NCBI GenBank assembly: GCA_947456825.1
Contig: CANGTM010000004.1
Span: forward strand, 1-50,306
Source of the DNA: Chitinophagaceae bacterium
Lineage (GTDB): Bacteria > Bacteroidota > Bacteroidia > Chitinophagales > Chitinophagaceae
Direction of reading: 5' to 3'
Length of the DNA stretch: 50,306 nucleotides
This document shows positions 28,274-36,408 of the stretch, piece by piece. Both the position numbers and the translations under genes were made by a program. The notes beneath the pieces were generated by a model. It was not told where the DNA came from, did no database searches, and worked only from the letters and a program-made list of their open reading frames with translations. How positions within the stretch are numbered: the stretch's first letter is position 1; each line of letters opens with the position of its first letter.

Positions 28274-29287
28274 ATGAGCTATTGGCATCATATAAGAATT
28301 TGTTTAAATCGACTATATTCGATTAACGTGATTAGGTCTTGTTATATCTCCGCTCTTTTCATCTTATTGATGGCTTTTGGCTGTCAAGAAGAAAAGACAA
28401 TCTCATTGAGAGGAGATAAGCCGGTCGCTCCCGAGGATTTCGTTCGGTTCTTTTCACCGCTGACCCTTCCTTACACCCTTGCTGATTCTACGCTGTTAGC
28501 CAAGCCCAGCGACTCACTTGCTATCAGTTTGCCCAACCTTAAGATACTGCTCCCTGATACCGTCATCGATAAGTTCAAGCAAAAGGGGAGTGCCGGACGT
28601 TTCTATGCCATAGGAAAAGTTGTCGTCCCAGATGGAGAGACCTATTTGCTGATCAGGCAGCAGGGTCGTTCGGCGAGCCGGGTACTGGTCTGTGCCGTTA
28701 CCGCTGATCACAAGTTTATGGCAGCGCTGCAGACCCTGTCGATGCCGCGTGTCAACGGAATTGTTCAGTACATGAGCATCGATCGTCGATTTTTAGTAGC
28801 TGTCACCAAACAAAGAAAAAGCTCCGACGGATCGCTGGCCGAGGGCAAAGAGGTCTTTGTGTTCAACCAGGCTGCCGGTCTTTTTTCGCTGATCATGACA
28901 GAGGCCCTTGATGAAAAACCTACCGAGCTTATCAACCCTATCGATACGTTACCGGCCATTCATCGTTATGCGGGCGACTACACCAATGGAAAAATGAATT
29001 TGGTGTCGGTGCGCGACGGACGTCGTCCGGACCGCATTAGCTTTTTTGTGCATTTCGAAAAAAAGAATGGCTCTTGTATAGGAGAGCTTAAGGGAGAAGC
29101 CTACTGGAAATCGCCTCGTGTTGCAGAATATCGGCAAGACGGAGACCCTTGCGTACTTCAATTTCAATTTGCCGCAGGCAGCGTTACTTTGCGCGAGCAA
29201 CAATGTGGTTCGCGTCGCGGCCCTGATTGTCTTTTCGACGGGTCTTTTGTACGCAAAAAAAGACCGGGGAATAAAAAGAAAGGTTAA
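28274..29287 (+). CDS. Uncharacterised lipoprotein
   Basis: I do not recognise this 337-residue protein. A hydrophobic segment ending in LLMAFGC places a lipobox cysteine at residue 37, so it should be a lipoprotein. The mature part is a mixed alpha/beta domain; the C-terminal third contains YAGDYTNGKMNLVSV and CIGELKGEAYW, which look like strands of a small beta domain, and several cysteines (CIG, CVLQ, QQCGS, DCLF) that could form disulfides. The N-terminal extension before the hydrophobic part is long; a GTG at 28328 would give a more normal signal peptide and may be the true start. Confidence 0.65.
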   Translation: MSYWHHIRICLNRLYSINVIRSCYISALFILLMAFGCQEEKTISLRGDKPVAPEDFVRFFSPLTLPYTLADSTLLAKPSDSLAISLPNLKILLPDTVIDKFKQKGSAGRFYAIGKVVVPDGETYLLIRQQGRSASRVLVCAVTADHKFMAALQTLSMPRVNGIVQYMSIDRRFLVAVTKQRKSSDGSLAEGKEVFVFNQAAGLFSLIMTEALDEKPTELINPIDTLPAIHRYAGDYTNGKMNLVSVRDGRRPDRISFFVHFEKKNGSCIGELKGEAYWKSPRVAEYRQDGDPCVLQFQFAAGSVTLREQQCGSRRGPDCLFDGSFVRKKRPGNKKKG

Positions 29288-29316
29288 CTTGCGGCTTTGT
29301 GTAAAAAAGACACATT

Positions 29317-30978
29317 ATGAGTTTTACCTCTTTCACTGTGCCCTATTCCGTTCAGGAGGCCTACTCCAAACGGGTCGCTTATTTTTCGATGGAGTTTGCT
29401 ATACACCAGCCGCTCAAGATATATAGTGGTGGCTTGGGATTTTTGGCGGGTTCTCACCTGCGAAGCGCCTACGAGTTGCAGCAAAATATGATCGGCATCG
29501 GTATTTTATGGAAGTACGGCTACTACGATCAATCCCGCAATCAAGACCAGACCCTAGAGGTTACCTGGAACGAGAAGCAATACAGTTTTTTGCAAGATAC
29601 CGGTATCAAATTTCAAGTTATCATTCACGAACATCCCGTATGGGTAAAGGCACTTTACCTGCCGCCGGAGACCTTTAAAACGGCACCGCTGTTTTTGCTG
29701 TCTACCGATTTGCCCGAAAACGATTATGTCTCTCAAACTATCACGCATCGTCTCTACGATGCGAATGTCGCAACCAAAGTGGCCCAGTTTATTTTACTCG
29801 GGGTCGGGGGTGCCAAGCTGGTCGACTTGTTGGGCTTTCAGCCCGAGGTTTACCATTTGAACGAAGCACATGGTATCTCGGCTGCTTTCTATCTGTACCG
29901 TAAATTCAACAATAATATCGATAAGGTGCGTCGCCGGCTGGTATTTACTACACATACTCCCGAAGAGGCCGGTAACGAAAAACACGACATCTATCTCTGC
30001 CACCGAATGAGTTATTTCTGTGGGCTTAGTGTTGAGGAGGTCAAGCAATTGTATGCGGAGCCTAGTGATCAGTTCAACCACTCGTTGGCCGCTCTTCGAT
30101 TTGCGCGGTTGGCCAATGGTGTCTCTAAATTGCATGGGGATGTTTCGCGTGCGATGTGGGCAAAGCATGAGGGGGCTTGTCCCATCATCTCGATCACCAA
30201 CGCCCAAAACTGGAGCTATTGGGCCGATAAGCAACTGTACCGATTCAAGGAGGCTGCCGATAATTACGGTCTAGATGATCGTAAGAAATATCTTAAAAAA
30301 AGAGCTTTTGAGATCGTTGCCGATCAGACCGGTAAGTTGTTCAATCCGGATGTATTTACTATCGTATGGGCACGTCGGTTCGCCGGGTATAAAAGAGCGG
30401 GATTGATTACTACCGACGAAGAGCGATTCGAGCGCTTGATGTCGAATAGCAAGTATCCGATTCAGATCATCTGGGCAGGTAAGCCCTATCCGATGGACCA
30501 TCCGGCCATTAGTGAGTTCAACCAGCTCGTACACCTGAGCAAGAAGTATAAGAACATGGCCGTACTGATCGGCTATGAGTTGACACTATCGAAACGTCTT
30601 AAGCAAGCAGCCGATTGTTGGCTTAATAACCCGCGCGTGCCGCGCGAGGCTTCGGGTACGAGTGGTATGACCGCCTCTATGAATGGAGCGGTCAACTTTT
30701 CTACCGACGATGGATGGATACCCGAGTTTGTCAATCACGGGCACAATGGGTTCGTGGTGCCTAAGGCCGACTACGAGCATATGGCCGTGCATGAGCAAGA
30801 CGAATACGATCTCAATAAGATCTACGAAATATTGGAAGATCAGATTTTGCCACTCTACTATGAGCAATACGATACCTGGCGCCAAATAATAAAGAATGGC
30901 ATGCAAGATGTTCGTTTTACTTTCGAAAGTAATCGCATGGCCGACGAGTACTACCAGTTGCTCTACAAAGCAAACTGA
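29317..30978 (+). CDS. GT35 alpha-glucan phosphorylase homologue with substituted PLP lysine
   Basis: The 553-residue protein aligns with the short alpha-glucan phosphorylases (the Thermotoga-like group): VAYFSMEFAIHQPLKIYSGG at the N-terminus, FTTHTPEEAGNEKHD near 210, WARRFAGYKRAGL near 350 (the Arg and Lys that contact phosphate) and EASGTSGMTASMNGA near 443-457. In true phosphorylases the last motif has lysine, which binds pyridoxal phosphate (EASGTxxMK); here the position is Thr452. The protein may therefore lack the cofactor and be a different glucan-active enzyme. It overlaps the convergent ispH by 16 bases. A GH13 gene two genes on also points to glucan metabolism. Confidence 0.85.
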   Translation: MSFTSFTVPYSVQEAYSKRVAYFSMEFAIHQPLKIYSGGLGFLAGSHLRSAYELQQNMIGIGILWKYGYYDQSRNQDQTLEVTWNEKQYSFLQDTGIKFQVIIHEHPVWVKALYLPPETFKTAPLFLLSTDLPENDYVSQTITHRLYDANVATKVAQFILLGVGGAKLVDLLGFQPEVYHLNEAHGISAAFYLYRKFNNNIDKVRRRLVFTTHTPEEAGNEKHDIYLCHRMSYFCGLSVEEVKQLYAEPSDQFNHSLAALRFARLANGVSKLHGDVSRAMWAKHEGACPIISITNAQNWSYWADKQLYRFKEAADNYGLDDRKKYLKKRAFEIVADQTGKLFNPDVFTIVWARRFAGYKRAGLITTDEERFERLMSNSKYPIQIIWAGKPYPMDHPAISEFNQLVHLSKKYKNMAVLIGYELTLSKRLKQAADCWLNNPRVPREASGTSGMTASMNGAVNFSTDDGWIPEFVNHGHNGFVVPKADYEHMAVHEQDEYDLNKIYEILEDQILPLYYEQYDTWRQIIKNGMQDVRFTFESNRMADEYYQLLYKAN

Positions 30979-32177
30979 TGAGCCACGGCCTCTGTTGTGA
31001 TAGGTGTGTTTGTAATTTGCAGCAGGCGCTCAATTACCGCCTCCACCATCGCATCCGGACAGGAAGCCCCGCTGGTAATAAGGATCTGTAGGGGTCTGTG
31101 CGCGGGCAAAAAGGAAGTTGATGTTTTTTCTTGATGGGTGTGCAGGTCAAAGTGTGTGATGGTACTTGGACTGCTTATTTTCTCTGCATGGCTTATGAAG
31201 TAGGTAGGCAGTTTTTCTTCACAGAGTTCAACGAGGTGCGAGGTGTTCGATGAATTATAACCGCCCACTACCAGGGCCAGGTCGGCGTTCGTATGCAGCA
31301 GTCCTGTTACGGCCGTTTGATTATCGAGCGTTGCGTAGCAGAGCGTATCGCGAGTATCGGCTACTTGCTCTTCTTGCTGGTAGCGGTCCAGTACTTGTTT
31401 TTTTAGAAAATCGGCAATGGCCTGTGTGTCGCTGGCCAACATCGTTGTCTGATTGACCACCCCGATCCGTTGCAGATCTTTTTGCGGATCGAAGCCTGCA
31501 GAATATTGGCCCGCAAAGGTTTCAAAAAAAAGATCCGAAGGTTTATCCTCCAGGATAAAGCCGGCTAGGACCCTCGCTTCTTCCATGTCTTTGATGACCA
31601 GCGCCGGTCCGTTGGCAGCCGCATGCGAAAAGGTGGCACGCGTTTCTTCGTGTCCAGGTTTACCATGGATGATGACGGTATAGTTTTTTTTAGCTATAGC
31701 CTCACTGCGTTTCCAGACTTTTTCGACAAAAGGACAGGTTGTGTTATAGGGTTCTGTTTTAATGCCGATAGCATGCAGGCGAGCCTCTATGTCGAGCGTG
31801 GTTCCAAAGGCAGGTATCAAAACAATATCGTCAGCGCTCAGTTGCTCAAAGGGGATCAATTGTTTTCCGTGGGTGTCTTGCAAGAACTGAATGCCGTGTG
31901 CTTGCAAATCGGCATTGACCTGCGGGTTATGGATCATTTCGCTCAGTAAGAAAATTCTTTTGCCAGGGTGTTGCTCGACCGTACGAAATGCGATCTCTAT
32001 GGCGTTTTCCACTCCGTAGCAAAACCCAAAAGGGCGGGCCAGCCAGATCTTGATGTTTCCAAAGTCGATCAGGGTAGGGGTAAAGTCCTTTTTCATCTTA
32101 TCGAGCTCCTTGCGTTTGCGCTTGACCGCACTGATCAGGGGGCTTCGGTAAATAATGGGTACATCAAAGCTCTTCAT
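30963..32177 (-). CDS. ispH: 4-hydroxy-3-methylbut-2-enyl diphosphate reductase
   Basis: IspH (LytB) is the last enzyme of the MEP isoprenoid pathway, reducing HMBPP to IPP and DMAPP with a [4Fe-4S] cluster. The three cluster cysteines are in ARPFGFCYGVENA (Cys53), NTTCPFVEKVW and SGASCPDAMVEA. It is the long form, about 404 residues, against about 315 in E. coli; the extra length is an N-terminal extension of about 45 residues plus an insertion near 200-270, as I recall for Bacteroidota orthologues. A minus-strand TATCTTTG box at 32182-32189 ends four bases before the ATG, so the message may be leaderless. Confidence 0.94.
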   Translation of the reverse strand: MKSFDVPIIYRSPLISAVKRKRKELDKMKKDFTPTLIDFGNIKIWLARPFGFCYGVENAIEIAFRTVEQHPGKRIFLLSEMIHNPQVNADLQAHGIQFLQDTHGKQLIPFEQLSADDIVLIPAFGTTLDIEARLHAIGIKTEPYNTTCPFVEKVWKRSEAIAKKNYTVIIHGKPGHEETRATFSHAAANGPALVIKDMEEARVLAGFILEDKPSDLFFETFAGQYSAGFDPQKDLQRIGVVNQTTMLASDTQAIADFLKKQVLDRYQQEEQVADTRDTLCYATLDNQTAVTGLLHTNADLALVVGGYNSSNTSHLVELCEEKLPTYFISHAEKISSPSTITHFDLHTHQEKTSTSFLPAHRPLQILITSGASCPDAMVEAVIERLLQITNTPITTEAVAHQFAL

Positions 32178-32181
32178 ACGG

Positions 32182-32189
32182 CAAAGATA
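32182..32189 (-). promoter_or_regulatory. -7 promoter element of ispH
   Basis: On the minus strand the bases read TATCTTTG, an exact TAnnTTTG match, ending four bases before the ispH ATG at 32177. The start of transcription would fall on or beside the start codon. Confidence 0.5.
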
Positions 32190-32303
32190 GGTTAGCGGCG
32201 TTTTGTATCGGTGGCCCGGTGAGCGCCATTCTGCTGCTCGGCGGATATTTTACTGCGTGGTAGGCAACCCTCCAATGTCGTATCTTTCAAAAAAAAATAT
32301 TCT

Positions 32304-33692
32304 ATGCGCCTGTTCGGATGGTTACTCGCCGCATTGTTTCTTGCCCCTTCTTGTAAGCTGATGCCTCGTAAAGATTCATCCGATACTAACTCGTCTACCG
32401 CTATGAAAGGAACATTTACCGCCCCCGCCTGGGTTCGACACACCACTATTTACGAGGTTAATTTGCGTCAGTACACTAAGGAAGGTACCATCAATGCCTT
32501 TGCACTCGAGCTGCCCCGACTTAAGCAATTGGGTGTTGAGACGCTCTGGTTTATGCCCCTTACGCCCATTGCCAAAGAGAACCGAAAGGGCACGCTGGGT
32601 AGTTACTATGCCTGCTCCGATTATACCTCCATCAACGAAGAGTTTGGCACCGCCGCTGATTTCAAGCAATTGGTGCGGCAGGCGCACGAAATGGGATTCA
32701 AGGTTATCATCGACTGGGTGGCCAACCATACCGGATGGGACCATGTGTGGACAAGGCAGCACCCTGAGTATTATTTAAAGGATTCAGTCACCGGTACCTT
32801 TCAGATCGCATCCGGTATGGACGATATCATTGAACTTGATTTTAGCAACCCCGATCTGCGGGCTGCCATGATCGATGCCATGAAGTACTGGGTCACCGAA
32901 TTTGACATTGACGGATTCAGGTGCGATCTGGCGTTTTGGGTAGAGCTTGATTTTTGGAAAGAGGCGCGCCCCCAATTGGATGCCCTAAAACCACTTTTTT
33001 GGTTCGGCGAATTCGATGAGCTCGATAAGCCTTCGTATGGGGAAGTTTTTGATGCCAGCTATACGTGGACCTGGATGCATCGGGCCAAGGATTTTTATCA
33101 ACAAGGGTGGCCCCTCGACTCCTTGCTCCTGGTCTTGCAGCGTTACGATCAGCTAGGTGACAGTAGCCTTCGCTCGTGGTTTACCACTAATCACGACGAG
33201 AATAGCTGGAATGGCACTGAGTTCGAGAAATACGGAAAGATGGCCAAGGCATTGGCCGTATTTAGCACGACCTGGAACGGAGTGCCGTTGATCTACTCAG
33301 GACAAGAGATCGGAAATAGAAAGCGAATCGCCTTTTTTGAGAAAGATCAATTTGAGGCGGGCTCCGATGCTGCCGAGTTGTTTGGGTTCTATCAGCAGTT
33401 GGTGCGCTTAAAAAGGCAACATCCTGCACTGGGTGCGGGAGATCGTGCCATTGAGACACATCGTGTCAAGACCAGTGCCGATGATAAAGTCTTTTGTTTT
33501 ATTAGAAGGAAAGAGAACCGAGAGGTGCTGGTAGTTTTAAACTTGTCTTCGCAGGCCGATCTTCATTTCGATCTGCTCGATAACCGCGTAATTGGCACCT
33601 ATCGTAATGCTTTTTCGGGAGCGGCCAACGATTTTACGGCCACGCGAAGTTTTGAGATGCAGCCTTGGGAATTTCTGGTTTACGAAAAATAA
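32304..33692 (+). CDS. GH13 alpha-amylase family lipoprotein
   Basis: The 462-residue protein has a signal peptide ending in LAPSC (lipobox, Cys17) and a GH13 TIM barrel. Conserved regions are IIDWVANHTG (region I), GFRCDLAFW (nucleophile Asp208), WFGEFDE (acid/base Glu236) and TTNHDENSW (Asp298), so the triad is complete. A C-terminal beta domain (about 385-462) closes the protein. The family cuts or transfers alpha-glucosidic bonds; the exact specificity (alpha-amylase, maltogenic or other) is not clear. As a lipoprotein it should be in the periplasm or at the outer membrane and feed maltodextrins to the cell. Confidence 0.9.
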   Translation: MRLFGWLLAALFLAPSCKLMPRKDSSDTNSSTAMKGTFTAPAWVRHTTIYEVNLRQYTKEGTINAFALELPRLKQLGVETLWFMPLTPIAKENRKGTLGSYYACSDYTSINEEFGTAADFKQLVRQAHEMGFKVIIDWVANHTGWDHVWTRQHPEYYLKDSVTGTFQIASGMDDIIELDFSNPDLRAAMIDAMKYWVTEFDIDGFRCDLAFWVELDFWKEARPQLDALKPLFWFGEFDELDKPSYGEVFDASYTWTWMHRAKDFYQQGWPLDSLLLVLQRYDQLGDSSLRSWFTTNHDENSWNGTEFEKYGKMAKALAVFSTTWNGVPLIYSGQEIGNRKRIAFFEKDQFEAGSDAAELFGFYQQLVRLKRQHPALGAGDRAIETHRVKTSADDKVFCFIRRKENREVLVVLNLSSQADLHFDLLDNRVIGTYRNAFSGAANDFTATRSFEMQPWEFLVYEK

Positions 33693-33693
33693 A

Positions 33694-33722
33694 AAACCCG
33701 GTGCTTACAGGCGACCGGGTTT
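33694..33722 (-). terminator. Terminator between the GH13 gene and htrA, oriented for htrA
   Basis: AAACCCGGT (33694-33702) and ACCGGGTTT (33714-33722) form a nine-pair stem. Read on the minus strand it is followed by a T-rich tract, so it is a good terminator for the htrA gene; on the plus strand the T-tract is short and it may also act, more weakly, for the GH13 gene. Confidence 0.8.
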
Positions 33723-33755
33723 GAGCTCTTTATTGCGTTGGCAACCAGTAGTAGT

Positions 33756-35255
33756 TTACTCCTCTTCGGGAGCCAGCGTAACGGGGTAGCGGTAAAGGCC
33801 GTCATAGCCGTCGTAAAACCCTTCTAAACTAAGGTTGTCGCCACGGAGTCCTGCAATGGCACGACTCAACTCCTCAATAGAGTTGACCTCTACACCATTG
33901 ATGCTGGTGATAATGAAATCTTCTTGCATGCGGGTACGGCTCAGCGGCCCGCCCTTGTTGATCTTCTTGACGCGTATACCACCATTGGCATCGTTTCGTT
34001 GCGCCATTTTTTTGTCGGCATCTTCCAGCTCCGCGCCCAGCAGGTCGCCAAGGCTATTGGCCGCAATGTTTTGATAGGTTCCCTGGTCGGCTTTGAGTAC
34101 GGCTGATGTGGTCAGCTCTTTCCCATCTCTTTTATAGGTGATCTTTACATTGTCTCCTGCATTGAGCGAGGCAACGGTTCCCTGTAATTCACTCCAAGAA
34201 CTGATCGGTACTTCATTTATCTTTTTGATGACGTCCCCTTTTTTAATGCCGGCTTTGGCCGCAGCTCCATCGGGAGCTACATTACCCACATAGGCTCCAT
34301 CGGTGGAGTTAACATTCTTTCCGTCGGACATGATGCCCAGGTAAGGACGTTTGACATCCCCGAATTTTATCAGGTCATTCACTATTTTTTTGGCCAAATT
34401 AACGGGAATGGCAAAAGAGTACCCAGCGTAAGTGCCGGTAGGCGCATAGATGGCAGAATTGATGCCGATCAGTTGACCATCGGTGGTAACTAACGCACCG
34501 CCGCTATTACCTTGATTTACGGCTGCGTCAGTTTGAATAAAGGATTCGATGGGAGTTTGACTTTGTCTGCCATTGATGCCAATGGAGCGACCTTTGGCAC
34601 TGATAATTCCTGCTGTAACCGTGGTTTCGAGCGTAAGGGGATAGCCAATGGCCAGCACCCACTGTCCTAATTTAACGTTATCGGAATTTCCATAGATCAG
34701 GTACGGAAATCCTGTTCCATCGATCTTTAGTACCGCAATGTCGCTACTGGGGTCTTTTCCAATAATTTTAGCTTTGTAATTCTTTTTATTGCTGAGGGTC
34801 ACGGTAATCTCCTCGGCCACACCGGTACCGCCGTCTGAGATAACGTGATTATTGGTAACGATGTAGCCATCGTCGCTGATCAGCACCCCGCTACCCGAAG
34901 CTCTCTGCTCAGGTTGGATCTGCGGATAGTTAAAGAACTGGTCGAAGAAATCATCGAACATGCCCCCTCGGTTGCGGTTGGGAAGTTGATTGGTAATACG
35001 TTTGGCCGGCGTCTTTGTCTTGATATGCACTACGGCTGGTACGGCCGCATTGGCCGCCTTGGTAAAGTCAATGGTCTCGCTACCGGGTGCCGCGTTTCCA
35101 AAAAAGCCTGCATAATTGACCGGCGCTTTTCCATCCGTCGATTGATAGAATCCGGTACCGTTGCGCCCGGGAACAAAGGAGTTATACAACCATACGCTGC
35201 TCACAGCAGAAACCGCGCTAACACCGATCACCAATAGAAGTTGTTTCAATTTCAT
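33756..35255 (-). CDS. HtrA/DegP family periplasmic serine protease
   Basis: The 499-residue protein has an N-terminal signal or anchor segment (about 5-25), a trypsin-like domain and two PDZ domains (about 300-390 and 410-499). The catalytic triad is complete: His137 in VTNNHVIS, Asp172 in SSDIAVLK and Ser251 in QGNSGGAL. DegP/DegQ-type proteases degrade or refold misfolded envelope proteins, and the PDZ units govern oligomer assembly and substrate binding. A linker rich in Asn, Arg and Gly (NRNRGGMFDDFFDQFF) precedes the catalytic domain, as in other Do-like proteases (LA loop). The gene is transcribed alone. Confidence 0.95.
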   Translation of the reverse strand: MKLKQLLLVIGVSAVSAVSSVWLYNSFVPGRNGTGFYQSTDGKAPVNYAGFFGNAAPGSETIDFTKAANAAVPAVVHIKTKTPAKRITNQLPNRNRGGMFDDFFDQFFNYPQIQPEQRASGSGVLISDDGYIVTNNHVISDGGTGVAEEITVTLSNKKNYKAKIIGKDPSSDIAVLKIDGTGFPYLIYGNSDNVKLGQWVLAIGYPLTLETTVTAGIISAKGRSIGINGRQSQTPIESFIQTDAAVNQGNSGGALVTTDGQLIGINSAIYAPTGTYAGYSFAIPVNLAKKIVNDLIKFGDVKRPYLGIMSDGKNVNSTDGAYVGNVAPDGAAAKAGIKKGDVIKKINEVPISSWSELQGTVASLNAGDNVKITYKRDGKELTTSAVLKADQGTYQNIAANSLGDLLGAELEDADKKMAQRNDANGGIRVKKINKGGPLSRTRMQEDFIITSINGVEVNSIEELSRAIAGLRGDNLSLEGFYDGYDGLYRYPVTLAPEEE

Positions 35256-35343
35256 AGCAAAAGTCTTTATTGTAACGGAACAAATTTTAGGCCCGCGACT
35301 TGCAAAATAACAAACTGTCAGTTCGCTTGATGGGGTACCGCTG

Positions 35344-36351
35344 TCAGTTTAACATTTTTTTGTTGAGAAAGTCGAGGGTGTTTACCCCGTCTGCATAATC
35401 CCCAAGGGCAGGGCGCTGGCTGCTGCCAAAGGGAAGACCGCCTACCCCCACCAGACATTGCAGATCGGGGTGGGCCTGTACAGCCTCGAGGGCTGGGGAA
35501 GACTGTTCGTAATACTCATAATGCAGCTGACCCAACGGGGCAAACAGCGACTCCTGCTCTGTGAGCAAAAGGGTGCCGTTGGTCATATAAAATTTCTTGT
35601 TCAATATGAGAAGGGCTAATTGGTAGTCGTAGTTGTTTTTGTACTTGTGGTGTTCACTAAGGTGTGCATATTTTTTGAACGCCTCCAATAAGGGAATAAA
35701 GTCATACCCCGCGGGAACGTATAGCTTGGATACGTTTCGGCATCCCATTCCAAAGTACAAGTGAACATCATCGGCTAGCTCCTCGAGTTCGGCCAGGGTT
35801 TCTTTTCCGCTCAGCATGGCCACGGCCGTCCGATTCTTACGAATGATGTGAGGGTATTTTCCGAAGTAGTACGAAAAGTAACGAGAGGAGTTGTTACTGC
35901 CTGTGGCAATATAGGCATCGGCGCCATTGAGTCTTTCTGCCGTTTGCACGTAGGGTATACAGGCCGGCTCCCACTCGAGAAGCCGCTCAAAAAGGTGGGG
36001 CAGCAGTACGGCATCCTTTGAGGAAAGTTTGATCAAAGCCCGATGTCCACTGATAAAAACAGAGAGCCAGTCATGAAACCCTACCAGTGGAATATTGCCA
36101 GCCATTACCACTGCCACTGTTTTGGGATTCGTGGGTTGAGCCGGGATGTTCTCCGAGGCGGCCCATTGTTCCAGTGCAGCACGAGTTAGCCACTGGCGAG
36201 CTATATGGGTAACAGCACGATCAACAAAGGCTTGCGTAAACCAGGCATTCTGCTGCTCGGCCCGTTGCTTGGCCTCTTTCCAGTCCGGGCCATTGTCCAG
36301 CAGGTACTCTCCCAGTCTGGTCAACAAAGAAATTCGTTGTGGTAAATTCAT
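35344..36351 (-). CDS. LuxC-family acyl-CoA reductase
   Basis: The 335-residue protein matches the LuxC-like acyl-CoA reductase family (PF05893), related to aldehyde dehydrogenases. Typical features are VAVVMAGNIPLVGFHDWL (near 79-96), IKLSSKDAVLLP, and YFGMGCRNVSKLYVP, which contains the candidate catalytic cysteine (near 206). Such enzymes reduce acyl-CoA or acyl thioesters to aldehydes; in Bacteroidota the gene is usually divergent from a dicluster ferredoxin gene, and the physiological role is not established. That arrangement is seen here. It ends about 90 bases before htrA's start. Confidence 0.88.
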   Translation of the reverse strand: MNLPQRISLLTRLGEYLLDNGPDWKEAKQRAEQQNAWFTQAFVDRAVTHIARQWLTRAALEQWAASENIPAQPTNPKTVAVVMAGNIPLVGFHDWLSVFISGHRALIKLSSKDAVLLPHLFERLLEWEPACIPYVQTAERLNGADAYIATGSNNSSRYFSYYFGKYPHIIRKNRTAVAMLSGKETLAELEELADDVHLYFGMGCRNVSKLYVPAGYDFIPLLEAFKKYAHLSEHHKYKNNYDYQLALLILNKKFYMTNGTLLLTEQESLFAPLGQLHYEYYEQSSPALEAVQAHPDLQCLVGVGGLPFGSSQRPALGDYADGVNTLDFLNKKMLN

Positions 36352-36403
36352 GCCGCTCTGTTAAATTTGTAATGCAAAAGTACTAGTCAAACTTTTAATT
36401 CAA
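36337..36403. promoter_or_regulatory. Divergent promoter pair between the acyl-CoA reductase and ferredoxin-Ddl genes
   Basis: Plus strand: TTG at 36337-36339 and TAAATTTG at 36362-36369, spacing 22, reads into the ferredoxin-Ddl gene. Minus strand: TTG (plus-strand CAA at 36401-36403) and TACTTTTG (36382-36375), spacing 18, reads into the reductase gene. The two -7 boxes lie close together, so the genes may be controlled together. Confidence 0.6.
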
Positions 36404-36408
36404 CTTTT

